From assembly GCA_902780235.1 (NCBI GenBank), contig CACZEL010000012.1:1-52328 (forward strand): a DNA stretch of 52,328 nt. The letters are read 5' to 3'. Position 1 is the first letter of the stretch; each line of letters begins with the position of its first letter. The notes beneath the pieces are model-generated. The model worked only from the letters and a program-made list of their open reading frames with translations. It did not search any database and had not been told where the DNA came from. This document shows, in pieces, positions 14,704-24,391 of the stretch. Source of the stretch: an uncultured Bacteroidales bacterium. GTDB taxonomy: Bacteria; Bacteroidota; Bacteroidia; Bacteroidales; Paludibacteraceae. The position numbers and the translations under genes are program-made.

Positions 14704-15671
14704 ATCTTTCTCAATTGGTATATATATTCTTGCACAAACATCCAGAAAGGTAGGGGGATGAGCAACGTGATGGTGAGGAAGATCAGCTGCCAGACATACT
14801 GCACGGAGTTATGGAAAGCAGGATCTTTCACTTTCTTTTGGATGATGAGCCACATGCCCCACAAGGGGATGGTCATCAAGAGACTAAGCACAAACAGCGG
14901 GAAGAGGATGAGCGCCAAGGGGTAGGCGACCCATCTCGGCAGACGCTTCTTGGTCGGGAGTAGTTTGGCGATGTTCTCATCATAATGTTCGTCGTCGGGT
15001 ACCCAGAGGATGAGTTCGCGCATGCGCAGGGTTAGTTCTTCACGCAGCGCCATCATCTGTTGCGGATAGGTGAGTTCAGCATGCTGACGACAGAACTCGG
15101 TCACATTGATCGGTTTTCCGATATTGACCGTGACACTGTCCCAGAGGTGGTAATAATCGCCGTACTCCAGTCCGACCGGCACGATATAGATCGGTTTTTC
15201 GTCGCCGAAGGTCTCGTTGGCCTGCAAGGCGATGCGGAAGATACCTTTGCTGAGCGGCAACAGCGAGTGCATGGGACGATGGGTGCCTTCCGGCAGGATG
15301 CAGAACGGTACTCCGTCCCGCAGGGTATCCACGGCTTTGTTGATCGTTTCGTCATTATGACGAACCTCATCCAACCCGTCGCGTACCCGATTGATCGGCA
15401 TGATCTTGAGCCATGTCAGGATACGCGCCCGCTTGGGATCTTTGAAGATATCCGCCCGCGCGACAAACACTTTCTGCCGCCGATCGATACCTAAGATACA
15501 CATCGCGTCGCAAAGGGCGTTGGTATGGTTCGGCGCGAAGATGATCGCACCGTCGGTAGGGATATTTTCTTTTCCGATATAGTGGAACTCCCGGTACGAA
15601 CGCCGGAAGAGCCAGTCCACGTAGGGACGCAAAAATAAGTATAAACGGTCTTTGTCTTGTATCTTACTCAT
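14700..15671 (-). CDS. Lysophospholipid acyltransferase (PlsC-like)
   Basis: A 323-aa membrane-associated acyltransferase. FAPNHTNALCDAM carries the catalytic His with Asp six residues later (HX5D rather than the common HX4D), a variant seen in a Bacteroidota branch with NHQNALMDA. ILPEGTHRPMHS is the EGTR-like phosphate-binding motif. Two hydrophobic segments near the C-terminus (LALILFPLFVLSLLMTIPLW and LIFLTITLLIPLPFWMFV) anchor it. It probably acylates lysophosphatidate or a related lipid. It starts 12 bp after the murG stop and overlaps DUF819, so it is part of the cell-wall operon. Confidence 0.8.
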   Translation of the reverse strand: MSKIQDKDRLYLFLRPYVDWLFRRSYREFHYIGKENIPTDGAIIFAPNHTNALCDAMCILGIDRRQKVFVARADIFKDPKRARILTWLKIMPINRVRDGLDEVRHNDETINKAVDTLRDGVPFCILPEGTHRPMHSLLPLSKGIFRIALQANETFGDEKPIYIVPVGLEYGDYYHLWDSVTVNIGKPINVTEFCRQHAELTYPQQMMALREELTLRMRELILWVPDDEHYDENIAKLLPTKKRLPRWVAYPLALILFPLFVLSLLMTIPLWGMWLIIQKKVKDPAFHNSVQYVWQLIFLTITLLIPLPFWMFVQEYIYQLRKI

Positions 15672-15683
15672 GATGGGTTTTGC

Positions 15684-16757
15684 CTATTTGGCAATTTTCA
15701 TTACCTCCTCTGCAATTCGTCGAGCCGAATCGGTTTGCGCCAATTGGAGGATGTTGGTATGCAGTTGTGCCAACTGTTCCTCATCTTGTATGAGTTGGAG
15801 CGCCGTTGGGATGAGTTTCTCGGCAGCCTCTGCGTCTCGCACGAGCACCGCAGCATTCTTATTGACGAGCGCCAAGGCGTTATGTGTCTGATGATCTTCG
15901 GCGACGTTAGGCGAAGGCACGAGGATGGCAGGTTTGCCAAGCAGGCATAACTCGCTGATGGACGAGGCGCCGGCACGGGAGATGACGAGGTCGGCATTGG
16001 CGTAGCGATCCGGCATGTCGGAGAGGAAGTCCAAGCACTCGACATTCGCCGGACTACCTGCGGCTTCCCATGCCGCTTTGCATTTGTCGTAATAGGTCTT
16101 ACCGGTCTGCCATACTACTTTTAGCTCTTGGCTGTTGGCTTTTAGCTTTTCGAGCGAAGCGATGACCGCTTCGTTGATCGTGCGGGCACCAAGAGAACCG
16201 CCAATGATCAATAAATTTTTAATTTTTAATTTTTCATTTTTAATTCCGGAGGTAAGGTTCTGCCGTACCGGATTACCTGTGAGGATGATCTTATCGGCAG
16301 GGAAGAAGCGCTCCATGCCTTCGTAGGCAACGCAGATCTTGGTGGCTTTGTCCTTGAGGATCTTGTTCGTCACGCCTGCAAAACCGTTCTGCTCCTGGAG
16401 CAGGATAGGGATACCCATGTTAGCCGCCGCCCACATGGCCGCACCGGACGCATATCCGCCGACGCCGACACCCACGTTGGGTTGGAACTCGCGGATGATC
16501 TTCTTCACTTGGCGAATGGACTTGGCGAGGTCGATGAGAACGGAGACGTTCTTCCACGGTTGAGCACGGTTGAAACCGCGTACAGGCAGACCGATGATCT
16601 TATACCCTGCTTGCGGTACACGCTCCATCTCCATGCGACCCAGCGCACCGATAAACAGTATCTCTGCCTCCGGATCCAACTCCTTCAGCGCGTTTGCAAT
16701 TGATACGGCGGGGAAAATATGACCGCCTGTACCTCCTCCTGAGATTAAATATTTCAT
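15684..16757 (-). CDS. murG: MurG: UDP-GlcNAc:lipid I N-acetylglucosaminyltransferase
   Basis: A 357-aa GT28 enzyme that makes lipid II on the inner face of the membrane. ISGGGTGGHIFPAVSIAN is the N-terminal glycine-rich loop, VGGYASGAAMWAA follows, GGSLGARTINEAV opens the C-terminal domain, and ISRAGASSISELCLLGKPAI is the UDP-GlcNAc site. Two different repeat arrays are translated inside it: IKNEKLKIKN just before GGSLGAR (16213-16245) and LKANSQELK (16121-16148). Both fall where homologs have short variable loops. The start overlaps the ftsW stop by 4 bp (ATGA). Confidence 0.95.
   Translation of the reverse strand: MKYLISGGGTGGHIFPAVSIANALKELDPEAEILFIGALGRMEMERVPQAGYKIIGLPVRGFNRAQPWKNVSVLIDLAKSIRQVKKIIREFQPNVGVGVGGYASGAAMWAAANMGIPILLQEQNGFAGVTNKILKDKATKICVAYEGMERFFPADKIILTGNPVRQNLTSGIKNEKLKIKNLLIIGGSLGARTINEAVIASLEKLKANSQELKVVWQTGKTYYDKCKAAWEAAGSPANVECLDFLSDMPDRYANADLVISRAGASSISELCLLGKPAILVPSPNVAEDHQTHNALALVNKNAAVLVRDAEAAEKLIPTALQLIQDEEQLAQLHTNILQLAQTDSARRIAEEVMKIAK
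16121..16148. repeat. 7-bp array (GCYAAYA family) inside murG
   Basis: Heptamers TTAGCTC, TTGGCTG, TTGGCTT and TTAGCTT. They translate on the coding strand to KANSQEL. Confidence 0.85.
16213..16245. repeat. AATTTTTA-type array inside murG
   Basis: Repeated AATTTTT/AATTTTTCA units, coding strand ATTAAAA. They translate to IKNEKLKIKN in the linker before the C-terminal domain. The same unit forms the non-coding array between ftsI and murE (22221-22255). Confidence 0.8.
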
Positions 16758-17995
16758 ATTGATTCTAAAGTTACAATCGGAGCATCTTCGAGGCTCTCTT
16801 CTTTGGTTTCGTTGACACGATTCTGCAGCTCTTTCTGTTCGCGGCTGACCGCCATCATGATGCCGAAATAGATCGAGGTGATCAGTACGGACGTACCGCC
16901 TCGGCTGATGAGCGGTAGGGGTTGACCGGTGACCGGACCGAGACCGACCGCCACGAGCATGGAGATGAGTGCCTGGCAGGTGATCATCAGCGCCAGACCC
17001 ATCGTCATCAACATCGCCGGCATGTCGTTATACCGGCTGGAAATATTGCAGGCTCGGAAGAGAATCGCCAGATAGAGGAAGATCAGGAATAACGCCCCTG
17101 CTATGCCGGACTCTTCGACAATGATGGCGAAGATATAATCGGCGAAGGCGAGCGGCAAGTAGTCACGCTCTTTGCTGTTTCCCGGCAGTACACCTACCGG
17201 CGATTTGCCTCCGCGGGCGATCGCTACTGATGAATAGACCTCTTGGATATTCTCATCGGTCAGCACATATTTGGAAGCACTGTCATGCTCGAAATGGCGG
17301 TCGATACGCGCTACCCACGTAGTGGCACGTTTGAAAGGTCCGTGCATGGCGCGTCCCGGACGCACAAAACCGAACTCGACGATGGCGTATCCGAGGCATA
17401 AGACCACGATGGCGATGCCGAGGACGGAGAGCGTGTATTTCCAAGGGATACGCGCCAGTATCCAGAGGCAGAAGATGATCAGACCGATCAGCACCGCCGT
17501 AGAGAGGTTGGACGCCATGATCGGCAGCATGACCGCTGCAGCAATGATGAGCGTGCGGTAGAAATATTTCTGTTTGTCCGCCTCGGTACGAATACGCGCC
17601 AACTGGTCGGCGATGACGATGATAAGGGACAGTTTGGCCAACTCGGACGGTTGGAAGGTGATACCTGCGATGCGTATCCATCGTGCGGCACCGTTGATGG
17701 TGACCACCAGCGGATTGCCCGGTATCATGGTCGAGAAAACGAGCAGGGTGCTGACCACCAGCAATGCGTACCCGCCCAAGCGTACCCAATAGGTTGGTAG
17801 GAATTGAATGCCGAAAGCGGCGGCGATGCCCAGGACGATAAAGAACATCTGCTGCCCGATCGGTCCCAGCGCCGAATGGTGCATGTACACGAGGGTAGAA
17901 GACGCCGAGAAAAGAGCGATGATTGCCACCGCTATCAGGGCCAAAAACAGGGCCCAGAACGTGCGGTCGATGTTGTTTAAATTGATCTTTTTCAT
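16754..17995 (-). CDS. ftsW: FtsW: SEDS-family peptidoglycan glycosyltransferase
   Basis: A 413-aa polytopic protein (about ten helices) of the SEDS family that polymerises lipid II at the division site with its cognate PBP. Motifs are FQPSELAKLSLIIVIADQLA, VVLCLGYAIVEFGFVRPGRA, GNSKERDYLPLAFADYIFAI with VEESG, and the C-terminal GPVTGQPLPLISRGGTSVL, all typical of FtsW. A hydrophilic C-terminal tail contains basic and acidic residues. It overlaps murG by 4 bp. The cognate transpeptidase is the PBP gene at 22248. Confidence 0.95.
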   Translation of the reverse strand: MKKINLNNIDRTFWALFLALIAVAIIALFSASSTLVYMHHSALGPIGQQMFFIVLGIAAAFGIQFLPTYWVRLGGYALLVVSTLLVFSTMIPGNPLVVTINGAARWIRIAGITFQPSELAKLSLIIVIADQLARIRTEADKQKYFYRTLIIAAAVMLPIMASNLSTAVLIGLIIFCLWILARIPWKYTLSVLGIAIVVLCLGYAIVEFGFVRPGRAMHGPFKRATTWVARIDRHFEHDSASKYVLTDENIQEVYSSVAIARGGKSPVGVLPGNSKERDYLPLAFADYIFAIIVEESGIAGALFLIFLYLAILFRACNISSRYNDMPAMLMTMGLALMITCQALISMLVAVGLGPVTGQPLPLISRGGTSVLITSIYFGIMMAVSREQKELQNRVNETKEESLEDAPIVTLESI

Positions 17996-18016
17996 TTTTT
18001 GTAGGGGTTTAGGGTT

Positions 18017-18047
18017 AATGTCGTTATTACGTCATGACGTCATGTTG

Positions 18048-18048
<1 letters not shown>
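18017..18048. repeat. CGTYATKA 8-bp array between murD and ftsW
   Basis: Units CGTTATTA, CGTCATGA, CGTCATGT and TGTCATAG run up to the murD stop region. The middle units form the palindrome ATGACGTCAT. Same family as 13496 and 20696. Confidence 0.8.
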
Positions 18049-19364
<1,316 letters not shown>

Positions 19365-19388
<24 letters not shown>

Positions 19389-19421
19389 TTGTTCATTTAT
19401 TTTTTCATTGAACCATTTATC
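19365..19421. repeat. TCATTTAC/CATTTGG array across the murD start
   Basis: Alternating TTTACCAT, TTGATCAT, TTACCAT and TTGTTCAT units spanning the murD start and the end of mraY. Read as protein they give MVNDQMVN at the MurD N-terminus. Confidence 0.8.
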
Positions 19422-20688
19422 TTATTTTAAGGGTTAGGATGGTGATGGCAGCCAAGATGAGGGTCACGATGCAGAAGCGAAGGACGATCTTGGACTCGTG
19501 GTGCAGATTCTTGCTGCCTTTGAAAAGGATGGAGCAGGTGGGATCATTCTTGAGCACCTGATCAACACTCGTGCGGAAATGGTCATGGAGCGGCGTCCGC
19601 TTCCATATACGCACATGCTGGCCGCGTTTCTTGTAGTATTTATAGACTTGCGTCTGCACGATGACCGAGATGCTCTCCATGAGGAAGATACCGCAGAGAA
19701 CCGGCACCATCAACTCCTTGTGGATCATCATGGCGCAAACGCCGATGATACCGCCTACGGTCAGGCTACCCGTGTCGCCCATGAAGACCTGCGCCGGAAA
19801 ACCGTTGAACCATAGGTAGCCGACCAGCGCTCCGACGAATGAAGCGAGGAAGACCACGAGTTCTTCGGATCCGGGGATGTACATGACGTCGAAATACTCA
19901 GCCCACACGACACTACCGGAGGTGTAAGCGAGAATCAGTAAGGCGACACCGATGATCGCCGAGTTGCCGGCACACATGCCATCCATGCCGTCGTTGAGGT
20001 TCGCGCCGTTACTTACTGCCGCTACTACAAAAACGGTCAGCAGCACGAAGAAGATCCAGCCGAAGCGGTATTTATTCGTCTCGCCGGTCCAAGAGAAGAG
20101 GTCGGCGTAGTTGAAGTTATGGTGCTTGACGAAGGGGATGGTGGTCTGCGTGGACTTGATCTCCGGCGTCTTTTCTACGACCACTACGTTGTTCTCGATA
20201 TGGCTGGTGACCACTTCGTTCATGGTCGTCATCGGTGCAAAACGCAGCGTGAGACCGACGATGAGACCCAGGCTCACCTGACCGGCGATCTTGATCCAAC
20301 CGTTGAGGCCGTCTTTGTTCTTCTTGAAGGTCTTGATATAGTCGTCCGCAAAGCCCAGCGCACCCATCAGCAGGGTCGTGATGAGCATGAGGATCATATA
20401 GACGTTCGTCAATTTACCGAGCAGCAGACAGGGTATCAGGATCGCGGCAATGACGATGAGACCACCCATCGTCGGAACCCCTTTCTTACCCACATTGAAC
20501 GGGTCGGTCTTCTCATCGCGTTGCGTCTCCGTGATATGGCGACGCTTCATGAAATCGATGAACCAGTTGCCGAACCATATGCTCACCAGCAGGGCGATGA
20601 TGCCTGCGACGATGGCGCGGAAGGATATATAGGTGAACAAACGTGCACCTAAGAGTTCGTTAAAATGTTGAAAAAAATGATATAACAT
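19417..20688 (-). CDS. mraY: MraY: phospho-MurNAc-pentapeptide transferase
   Basis: A 423-aa membrane enzyme that makes lipid I from UDP-MurNAc-pentapeptide and undecaprenyl phosphate. Signatures are KKGVPTMGGLIVIAAILIPC, ALGFADDYIKTFKKNKDGLN (catalytic DD), NGANLNDGMDGMCAGNSAII and FMGDTGSLTVGGIIGVCAMM, ending with HHFR-type RTPLHDHFRTS. Longer than the roughly 360-aa enterobacterial form because of an extra loop (about residues 150-215), as in other Bacteroidota. It lies between murE and murD. Confidence 0.95.
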   Translation of the reverse strand: MLYHFFQHFNELLGARLFTYISFRAIVAGIIALLVSIWFGNWFIDFMKRRHITETQRDEKTDPFNVGKKGVPTMGGLIVIAAILIPCLLLGKLTNVYMILMLITTLLMGALGFADDYIKTFKKNKDGLNGWIKIAGQVSLGLIVGLTLRFAPMTTMNEVVTSHIENNVVVVEKTPEIKSTQTTIPFVKHHNFNYADLFSWTGETNKYRFGWIFFVLLTVFVVAAVSNGANLNDGMDGMCAGNSAIIGVALLILAYTSGSVVWAEYFDVMYIPGSEELVVFLASFVGALVGYLWFNGFPAQVFMGDTGSLTVGGIIGVCAMMIHKELMVPVLCGIFLMESISVIVQTQVYKYYKKRGQHVRIWKRTPLHDHFRTSVDQVLKNDPTCSILFKGSKNLHHESKIVLRFCIVTLILAAITILTLKIR

Positions 20689-20695
20689 ATATTTT

Positions 20696-20729
20696 CGTTA
20701 TTTCGTCATTACGTTATTACGTTATTACG
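20696..20729. repeat. CGTTATTA 8-bp array between murE and mraY
   Basis: CGTTATTT, CGTCATTA, CGTTATTA, CGTTATTA, CGAC. Same unit as at 13496 and 18017; fills almost the whole 43-bp junction. Confidence 0.85.
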
Positions 20730-20731
20730 AC

Positions 20732-22219
20732 TTAAATAAATTTTCTTACGACCTCATGGTCGTCAAAATGGTGCTTGACGCCCTTGATGATCTGGTAGTC
20801 TTCGTGTCCTTTGCCGGCGATGAGGATGACGTCATTGGCTTGAGCGAGGGTGCAAGCGGTCTGGATGGCTGTGGCACGGTCCTCGATGACAAGCGTACTG
20901 CGTAACTCATCGGCTGTCAGGCCGTCCGTCATATCTTTGAGGATATCCTTCGGCTCTTCATCCCGCGGATTATCGGATGTCAGGATCAGTTGTTCGCTGC
21001 CTTGTTTGGCGATCTTAGCCATCATCGGTCGTTTGCCTTTGTCGCGGTTTCCGCCACAACCGATCACCGTTATTAACTTTGGCTGTTGGCTATTAGCTAT
21101 TGGCTTTTTATTGCTTAGTATCTCGCGAATGGTTTGGATGACATTATCCACGGCATCCGGCGTGTGGGCATAGTCCACGATAGCCGTCCAACCTTTGGGG
21201 CTGTGGATGGTCTCAAAACGACCGTTCACGGGCTTGAGGGTAGAGAGAACGCGAAGCACCTCTAACTCATCAAAACCGAGGTTCAAAGCCGCACCATAGA
21301 TGCAGAGCAGGTTCGATACATTGAATCGTCCTACTAGCGGAACGAAGACTTCTTTGCCGTTGATACTCAGCATCATCCCGTCGAAGCCTTCTTCGAGGAT
21401 CTGCGCTTTGTAGTCTGCCAAGGAACGGGTAGAATAGGTATGAACCGCAGCCTTGCAGTTCTGCGTCATGACGAGTCCGTTCTTGTCATCTTTGTTGGTG
21501 ACCGCAAACGCGGTTTTCTTGAGATTGTCGAAGAGGCGTTTCTTGGTGTCGCGATAGTTATCGAAGGTCTTATGGTAGTCGATATGATCGCGGGTGAGGT
21601 TGGTGAACAGCGCTCCGTCAAAATCGAGTCCGGCGATACGCTCTTGGGCGATTGCGTGGGATGAGACCTCCATGAAGGCGTAGGTGCAACCGGCATCGAC
21701 CATGCGACGCAGAAGACCGTTCAATTCGATAGCATCCGGCGTGGTATGCGTAGCCGGAACGGCTTCCTCTTCGATATAATTGACGACGGTAGAGAGTAAG
21801 CCGGCTTTGTGCCCCATCGCGCGTACGAGTTTGTAGAGCAAGGTTGCGATCGTCGTCTTGCCGTTCGTGCCCGTTACGCCGACTAAGGTCAGTTGTTTGC
21901 TTGGCTCGCCGAACCACTTGCTGGCTAACAATCCCAACGCCTTATCCGTGTTCTCGACGAGGATGTAAGTTGGCTGTTGGCTATTAGCTATTGGCTGTTG
22001 GCTAATATACTCTCTTTTGGAGAGAACGACTGCTGCAGCACCTTTGGCGACACAACCATCAATGAATGTATGTCCATCTACTGCTGTGCCTACCTGGGCT
22101 ACAAACAGGTCGCCTTCGCCGATCTTACGGCTGTCGAAATGCAAACCCTTAATCTCCTTGTCCGTCGAACCGATGATCTCGATCGGTTGGATCACTGATA
22201 ATAATTCGCTCAGAAGCAT
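20732..22219 (-). CDS. murE: MurE: UDP-MurNAc-tripeptide synthetase
   Basis: A 495-aa Mur ligase adding the third stem residue. GVTGTNGKTTIATLLYKL is the P-loop, HTTPDAIELNGLLRRM and MEVSSHAIAQERIAGLDFDG the central domain (with the TTP and SSHA motifs), VDYAHTPDAVDNVI the hinge, and GCGGNRDKGKRPMMAKIA and TSDNPRDEEP the C-terminal domain. DNPR is the DAP-specific signature, so meso-diaminopimelate is the expected substrate. Two 7-bp arrays are translated in it: SQQPIANSQQPTY (21970-22004) and KKPIANSQQPK (21079-21106). Confidence 0.95.
   Translation of the reverse strand: MLLSELLSVIQPIEIIGSTDKEIKGLHFDSRKIGEGDLFVAQVGTAVDGHTFIDGCVAKGAAAVVLSKREYISQQPIANSQQPTYILVENTDKALGLLASKWFGEPSKQLTLVGVTGTNGKTTIATLLYKLVRAMGHKAGLLSTVVNYIEEEAVPATHTTPDAIELNGLLRRMVDAGCTYAFMEVSSHAIAQERIAGLDFDGALFTNLTRDHIDYHKTFDNYRDTKKRLFDNLKKTAFAVTNKDDKNGLVMTQNCKAAVHTYSTRSLADYKAQILEEGFDGMMLSINGKEVFVPLVGRFNVSNLLCIYGAALNLGFDELEVLRVLSTLKPVNGRFETIHSPKGWTAIVDYAHTPDAVDNVIQTIREILSNKKPIANSQQPKLITVIGCGGNRDKGKRPMMAKIAKQGSEQLILTSDNPRDEEPKDILKDMTDGLTADELRSTLVIEDRATAIQTACTLAQANDVILIAGKGHEDYQIIKGVKHHFDDHEVVRKFI
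21079..21106. repeat. 7-bp array (GCYAAYA family) inside murE, C-terminal domain
   Basis: TTGGCTG, TTGGCTA, TTAGCTA, TTGGCTT. Translates to PIANSQQPK just before GCGGNRDKGKR, a loop that is short in homologs. Confidence 0.85.
21970..22004. repeat. 7-bp array (GCYAAYA family) inside murE, N-terminal domain
   Basis: Five heptamers: TTGGCTG, TTGGCTA, TTAGCTA, TTGGCTG, TTGGCTA. Translates to SQQPIANSQQPT in the N-terminal domain. Confidence 0.85.
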
Positions 22220-22220
22220 A

Positions 22221-22255
22221 TAATTTTTAATTCTTATTTTTTAATTTTTAATTTC
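22221..22255. repeat. AATTTTTA array between ftsI and murE
   Basis: Units of TAATTTTT/TAATTCTT fill the junction between the two genes and run into the last codons of the PBP gene. The same unit is translated inside murG. Confidence 0.75.
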
Positions 22256-24047
22256 GTTTATCAAGCACGCGAACGCCGTCTTGATAAACATAACATCCCG
22301 TATAGGCCATCGTTTTCTCGGCAATCGTTCGAACCGTACTTCCGCAGTCCATACCGGCGTCGTATGGATATTGCGGATCTTCGATCATGCAGATGCAGGT
22401 GTACCGCGGGTTCTCTTCGGGGAAATAACCGACGAAGGTGATACGGTGATGTTTGCCCGAATATCCCCGCCCCGGGATGATGAGCTGCGCCGTACCGGTC
22501 TTACCGGCGATCGAGACCAAGTCTGACTGAGCCTTACGTCCTCGCCAGCGGTTGACCGAAGCCGTACCGAGATGGCTGTCCCAAACGACGTCATGCAAGG
22601 CACTTCGGATGTCCTTGAGGGCACTCTTGGAGCAGATGGAGGACTTGACCACTTCGGGTTTGAAAGTCTTGCGCGTCTCGCCGTTCTGCTGAATCGAAGT
22701 GACGAGCATCGGTCGCACCATGCGGCCGTTATTGGCGACGGCGTTGTAGAACATCAGGATCTGCATCGGACTCAGTTCGACCGAATAGCCGTACGCCATC
22801 TTACTGAGCGTCACGGTGTCTTTCGGGATGTCAATACGTATCTTGTCTGCACCCGGGATCTCGCAATAGACGCTGTCCATGAGCCCCATTTTCTCGATGC
22901 GCCGTACGAATTTCTTCGCCGAGCCTTCATAACTGCGGGTAATGATCTTCGCCAAAGCGATGTTACTCGATACCGCCAAGGCCGAACGGACGGTCAGCAT
23001 CGTGTCCATCGGGTGGGCGTCCGTGTGTTGGACGGTGAAGTATTTCCACGGCTGACGGCTGACGGAGACCGTGTCGTCTATCTCTATCTTACCATCGTCA
23101 AGCGCCGCTAACAGGGCGATCGTCTTGAAGGTTGAACCCGGTTCAACACGTTGAACGGCATGGTTCTGCGCCTCGAAATAATCGCCGTCCTCATCGCGGT
23201 CGAGGTTCGCTATCGCGCGGATATAGCCGGTCTGCGTCTCCATCAAGATGCAGCAGCCCCATTTGGCATGTTTCTCGGCGGTCTTGGCCCATAAGGCGTT
23301 CTCGACGATATCTTGCAGGTTTGCATCAATCGTGGTCACCACATCAAGTCCGTCTTTGGCTTCTTCGATGGTGACGGACTCGTTACGTCCTCCGATACGC
23401 TGGATGCTACTCATGCCGTCCACGCCGCGCAGTTCTTTGTCAAAACGTTTCTCCAAACCGGAGTTACCGACGCCGTCTTCGCCGTAGATACTACCGATCG
23501 TACGGCTGGCCAATACGCCGTAAGGCTTGATACGGCGGTGCTGGTCCTCGAAGAAGATACCGCTCTTGTACTTGCCTTTTTTGATGAGGCTGTTCTGCTC
23601 CAACTCGCGTCGTTGGAGGTAGTTGATGCGGTTGTTGCAGACCTTGAGTCGTTTCTCGCCTCGGCGATAAGCCTGGGTGATACGCGATTTGTACTCGGCA
23701 GCCGTCTTGCCGCCTACGATACGCGACAGATCGCTTGCCAGCGAGTCGATATGAGCGGTAAACAAGGCACCGTTCTTCTCATGTAACGCGGGCACGCGCG
23801 TATCCATATAAATATAATACTGCGGCATACTGCTCGCAAGTAGGCGACCGTTGCAGTCGAGGATGTTTCCCCGTGTAGCTTTGATCGGCTGCAGGGTAGG
23901 CACTTGTTTCTCGGCTACCTTGAGCCATTCGTCGCGCTCAACGGTCTGGATGTAAATGATCTTCGCCAGTACGGCCACAAAACCGAGGGCGATGATAATG
24001 AAGATGATGGCAAAGCGCCATACTGTGTTACGTTGTTCGTCACTCAT
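22248..24047 (-). CDS. ftsI: Division-specific class B penicillin-binding protein (FtsI/PBP3-like)
   Basis: A 599-aa transpeptidase with one N-terminal membrane helix (AIIFIIIALGFVAVLAKIIYI), a pedestal domain (GNILDCNGRLLASSMPQYYIYMD), and catalytic motifs EPGSTFKT (SxxK), SSNIA (SxN) and AGKTGTAQ (KTG). It cross-links septal peptidoglycan with FtsW. It stops shortly after the transpeptidase domain (VYQDGVRVLDKRN). Many Bacteroidota homologs carry a C-terminal PASTA domain; none is present here. It overlaps the ftsL-like gene by 8 bp. Confidence 0.9.
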   Translation of the reverse strand: MSDEQRNTVWRFAIIFIIIALGFVAVLAKIIYIQTVERDEWLKVAEKQVPTLQPIKATRGNILDCNGRLLASSMPQYYIYMDTRVPALHEKNGALFTAHIDSLASDLSRIVGGKTAAEYKSRITQAYRRGEKRLKVCNNRINYLQRRELEQNSLIKKGKYKSGIFFEDQHRRIKPYGVLASRTIGSIYGEDGVGNSGLEKRFDKELRGVDGMSSIQRIGGRNESVTIEEAKDGLDVVTTIDANLQDIVENALWAKTAEKHAKWGCCILMETQTGYIRAIANLDRDEDGDYFEAQNHAVQRVEPGSTFKTIALLAALDDGKIEIDDTVSVSRQPWKYFTVQHTDAHPMDTMLTVRSALAVSSNIALAKIITRSYEGSAKKFVRRIEKMGLMDSVYCEIPGADKIRIDIPKDTVTLSKMAYGYSVELSPMQILMFYNAVANNGRMVRPMLVTSIQQNGETRKTFKPEVVKSSICSKSALKDIRSALHDVVWDSHLGTASVNRWRGRKAQSDLVSIAGKTGTAQLIIPGRGYSGKHHRITFVGYFPEENPRYTCICMIEDPQYPYDAGMDCGSTVRTIAEKTMAYTGCYVYQDGVRVLDKRN

Positions 24048-24366
24048 AATAGTTAAGGATTTTGGTTGGAGGTTTGGTATTCTCTTGCAGTGTACTGCCG
24101 CACGCGTGCAGCGCCTCGATGATATGGGACTGGCGCGTGGTGTTGGTCAGTTGGGCACTGATGGTCATGTAGCGGAACTTGGCATCTAACATTTCTTTCT
24201 TGGTGTCCGTCAGACGATGTTGCTGCTTGGCTGCCTGGTAGCCAGCTAAGATATAGAGGAAGATCAGACATACGATCAATCCAAGAAGCGGATATTGCTC
24301 CTTGAATCGCTTGCTACGAAGTTTGTCTCCGTTCAGCCAACTTTGTATGTCCTGACTATTTACCAT
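24040..24366 (-). CDS. ftsL: FtsL-like cell division protein
   Basis: A 108-aa bitopic protein: short basic cytoplasmic N-terminus (GDKLRSKRFKEQ), one membrane helix (YPLLGLIVCLIFLYILAGYQA) and a periplasmic coiled-coil (KQQHRLTDTKKEMLDAKFRY). Position between rsmH and the PBP gene plus this topology identify the FtsL-like protein of Bacteroidota, a scaffold of the divisome with FtsB/FtsQ partners. The first residues (MVNSQ) lie in a repeat array, so the exact start is uncertain. Confidence 0.8.
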   Translation of the reverse strand: MVNSQDIQSWLNGDKLRSKRFKEQYPLLGLIVCLIFLYILAGYQAAKQQHRLTDTKKEMLDAKFRYMTISAQLTNTTRQSHIIEALHACGSTLQENTKPPTKILNYYE

Positions 24367-24391
24367 TTATTCATTTACCATTTGGTCATTT
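24358..24391. repeat. TCATTTAC/CATTTGG array at the ftsL-rsmH junction
   Basis: TTTACCAT, TTATTCAT, TTACCAT, TTGGTCAT units across the ftsL start and the rsmH stop. Same family as at 19365, 25270 and 42436. Confidence 0.8.
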
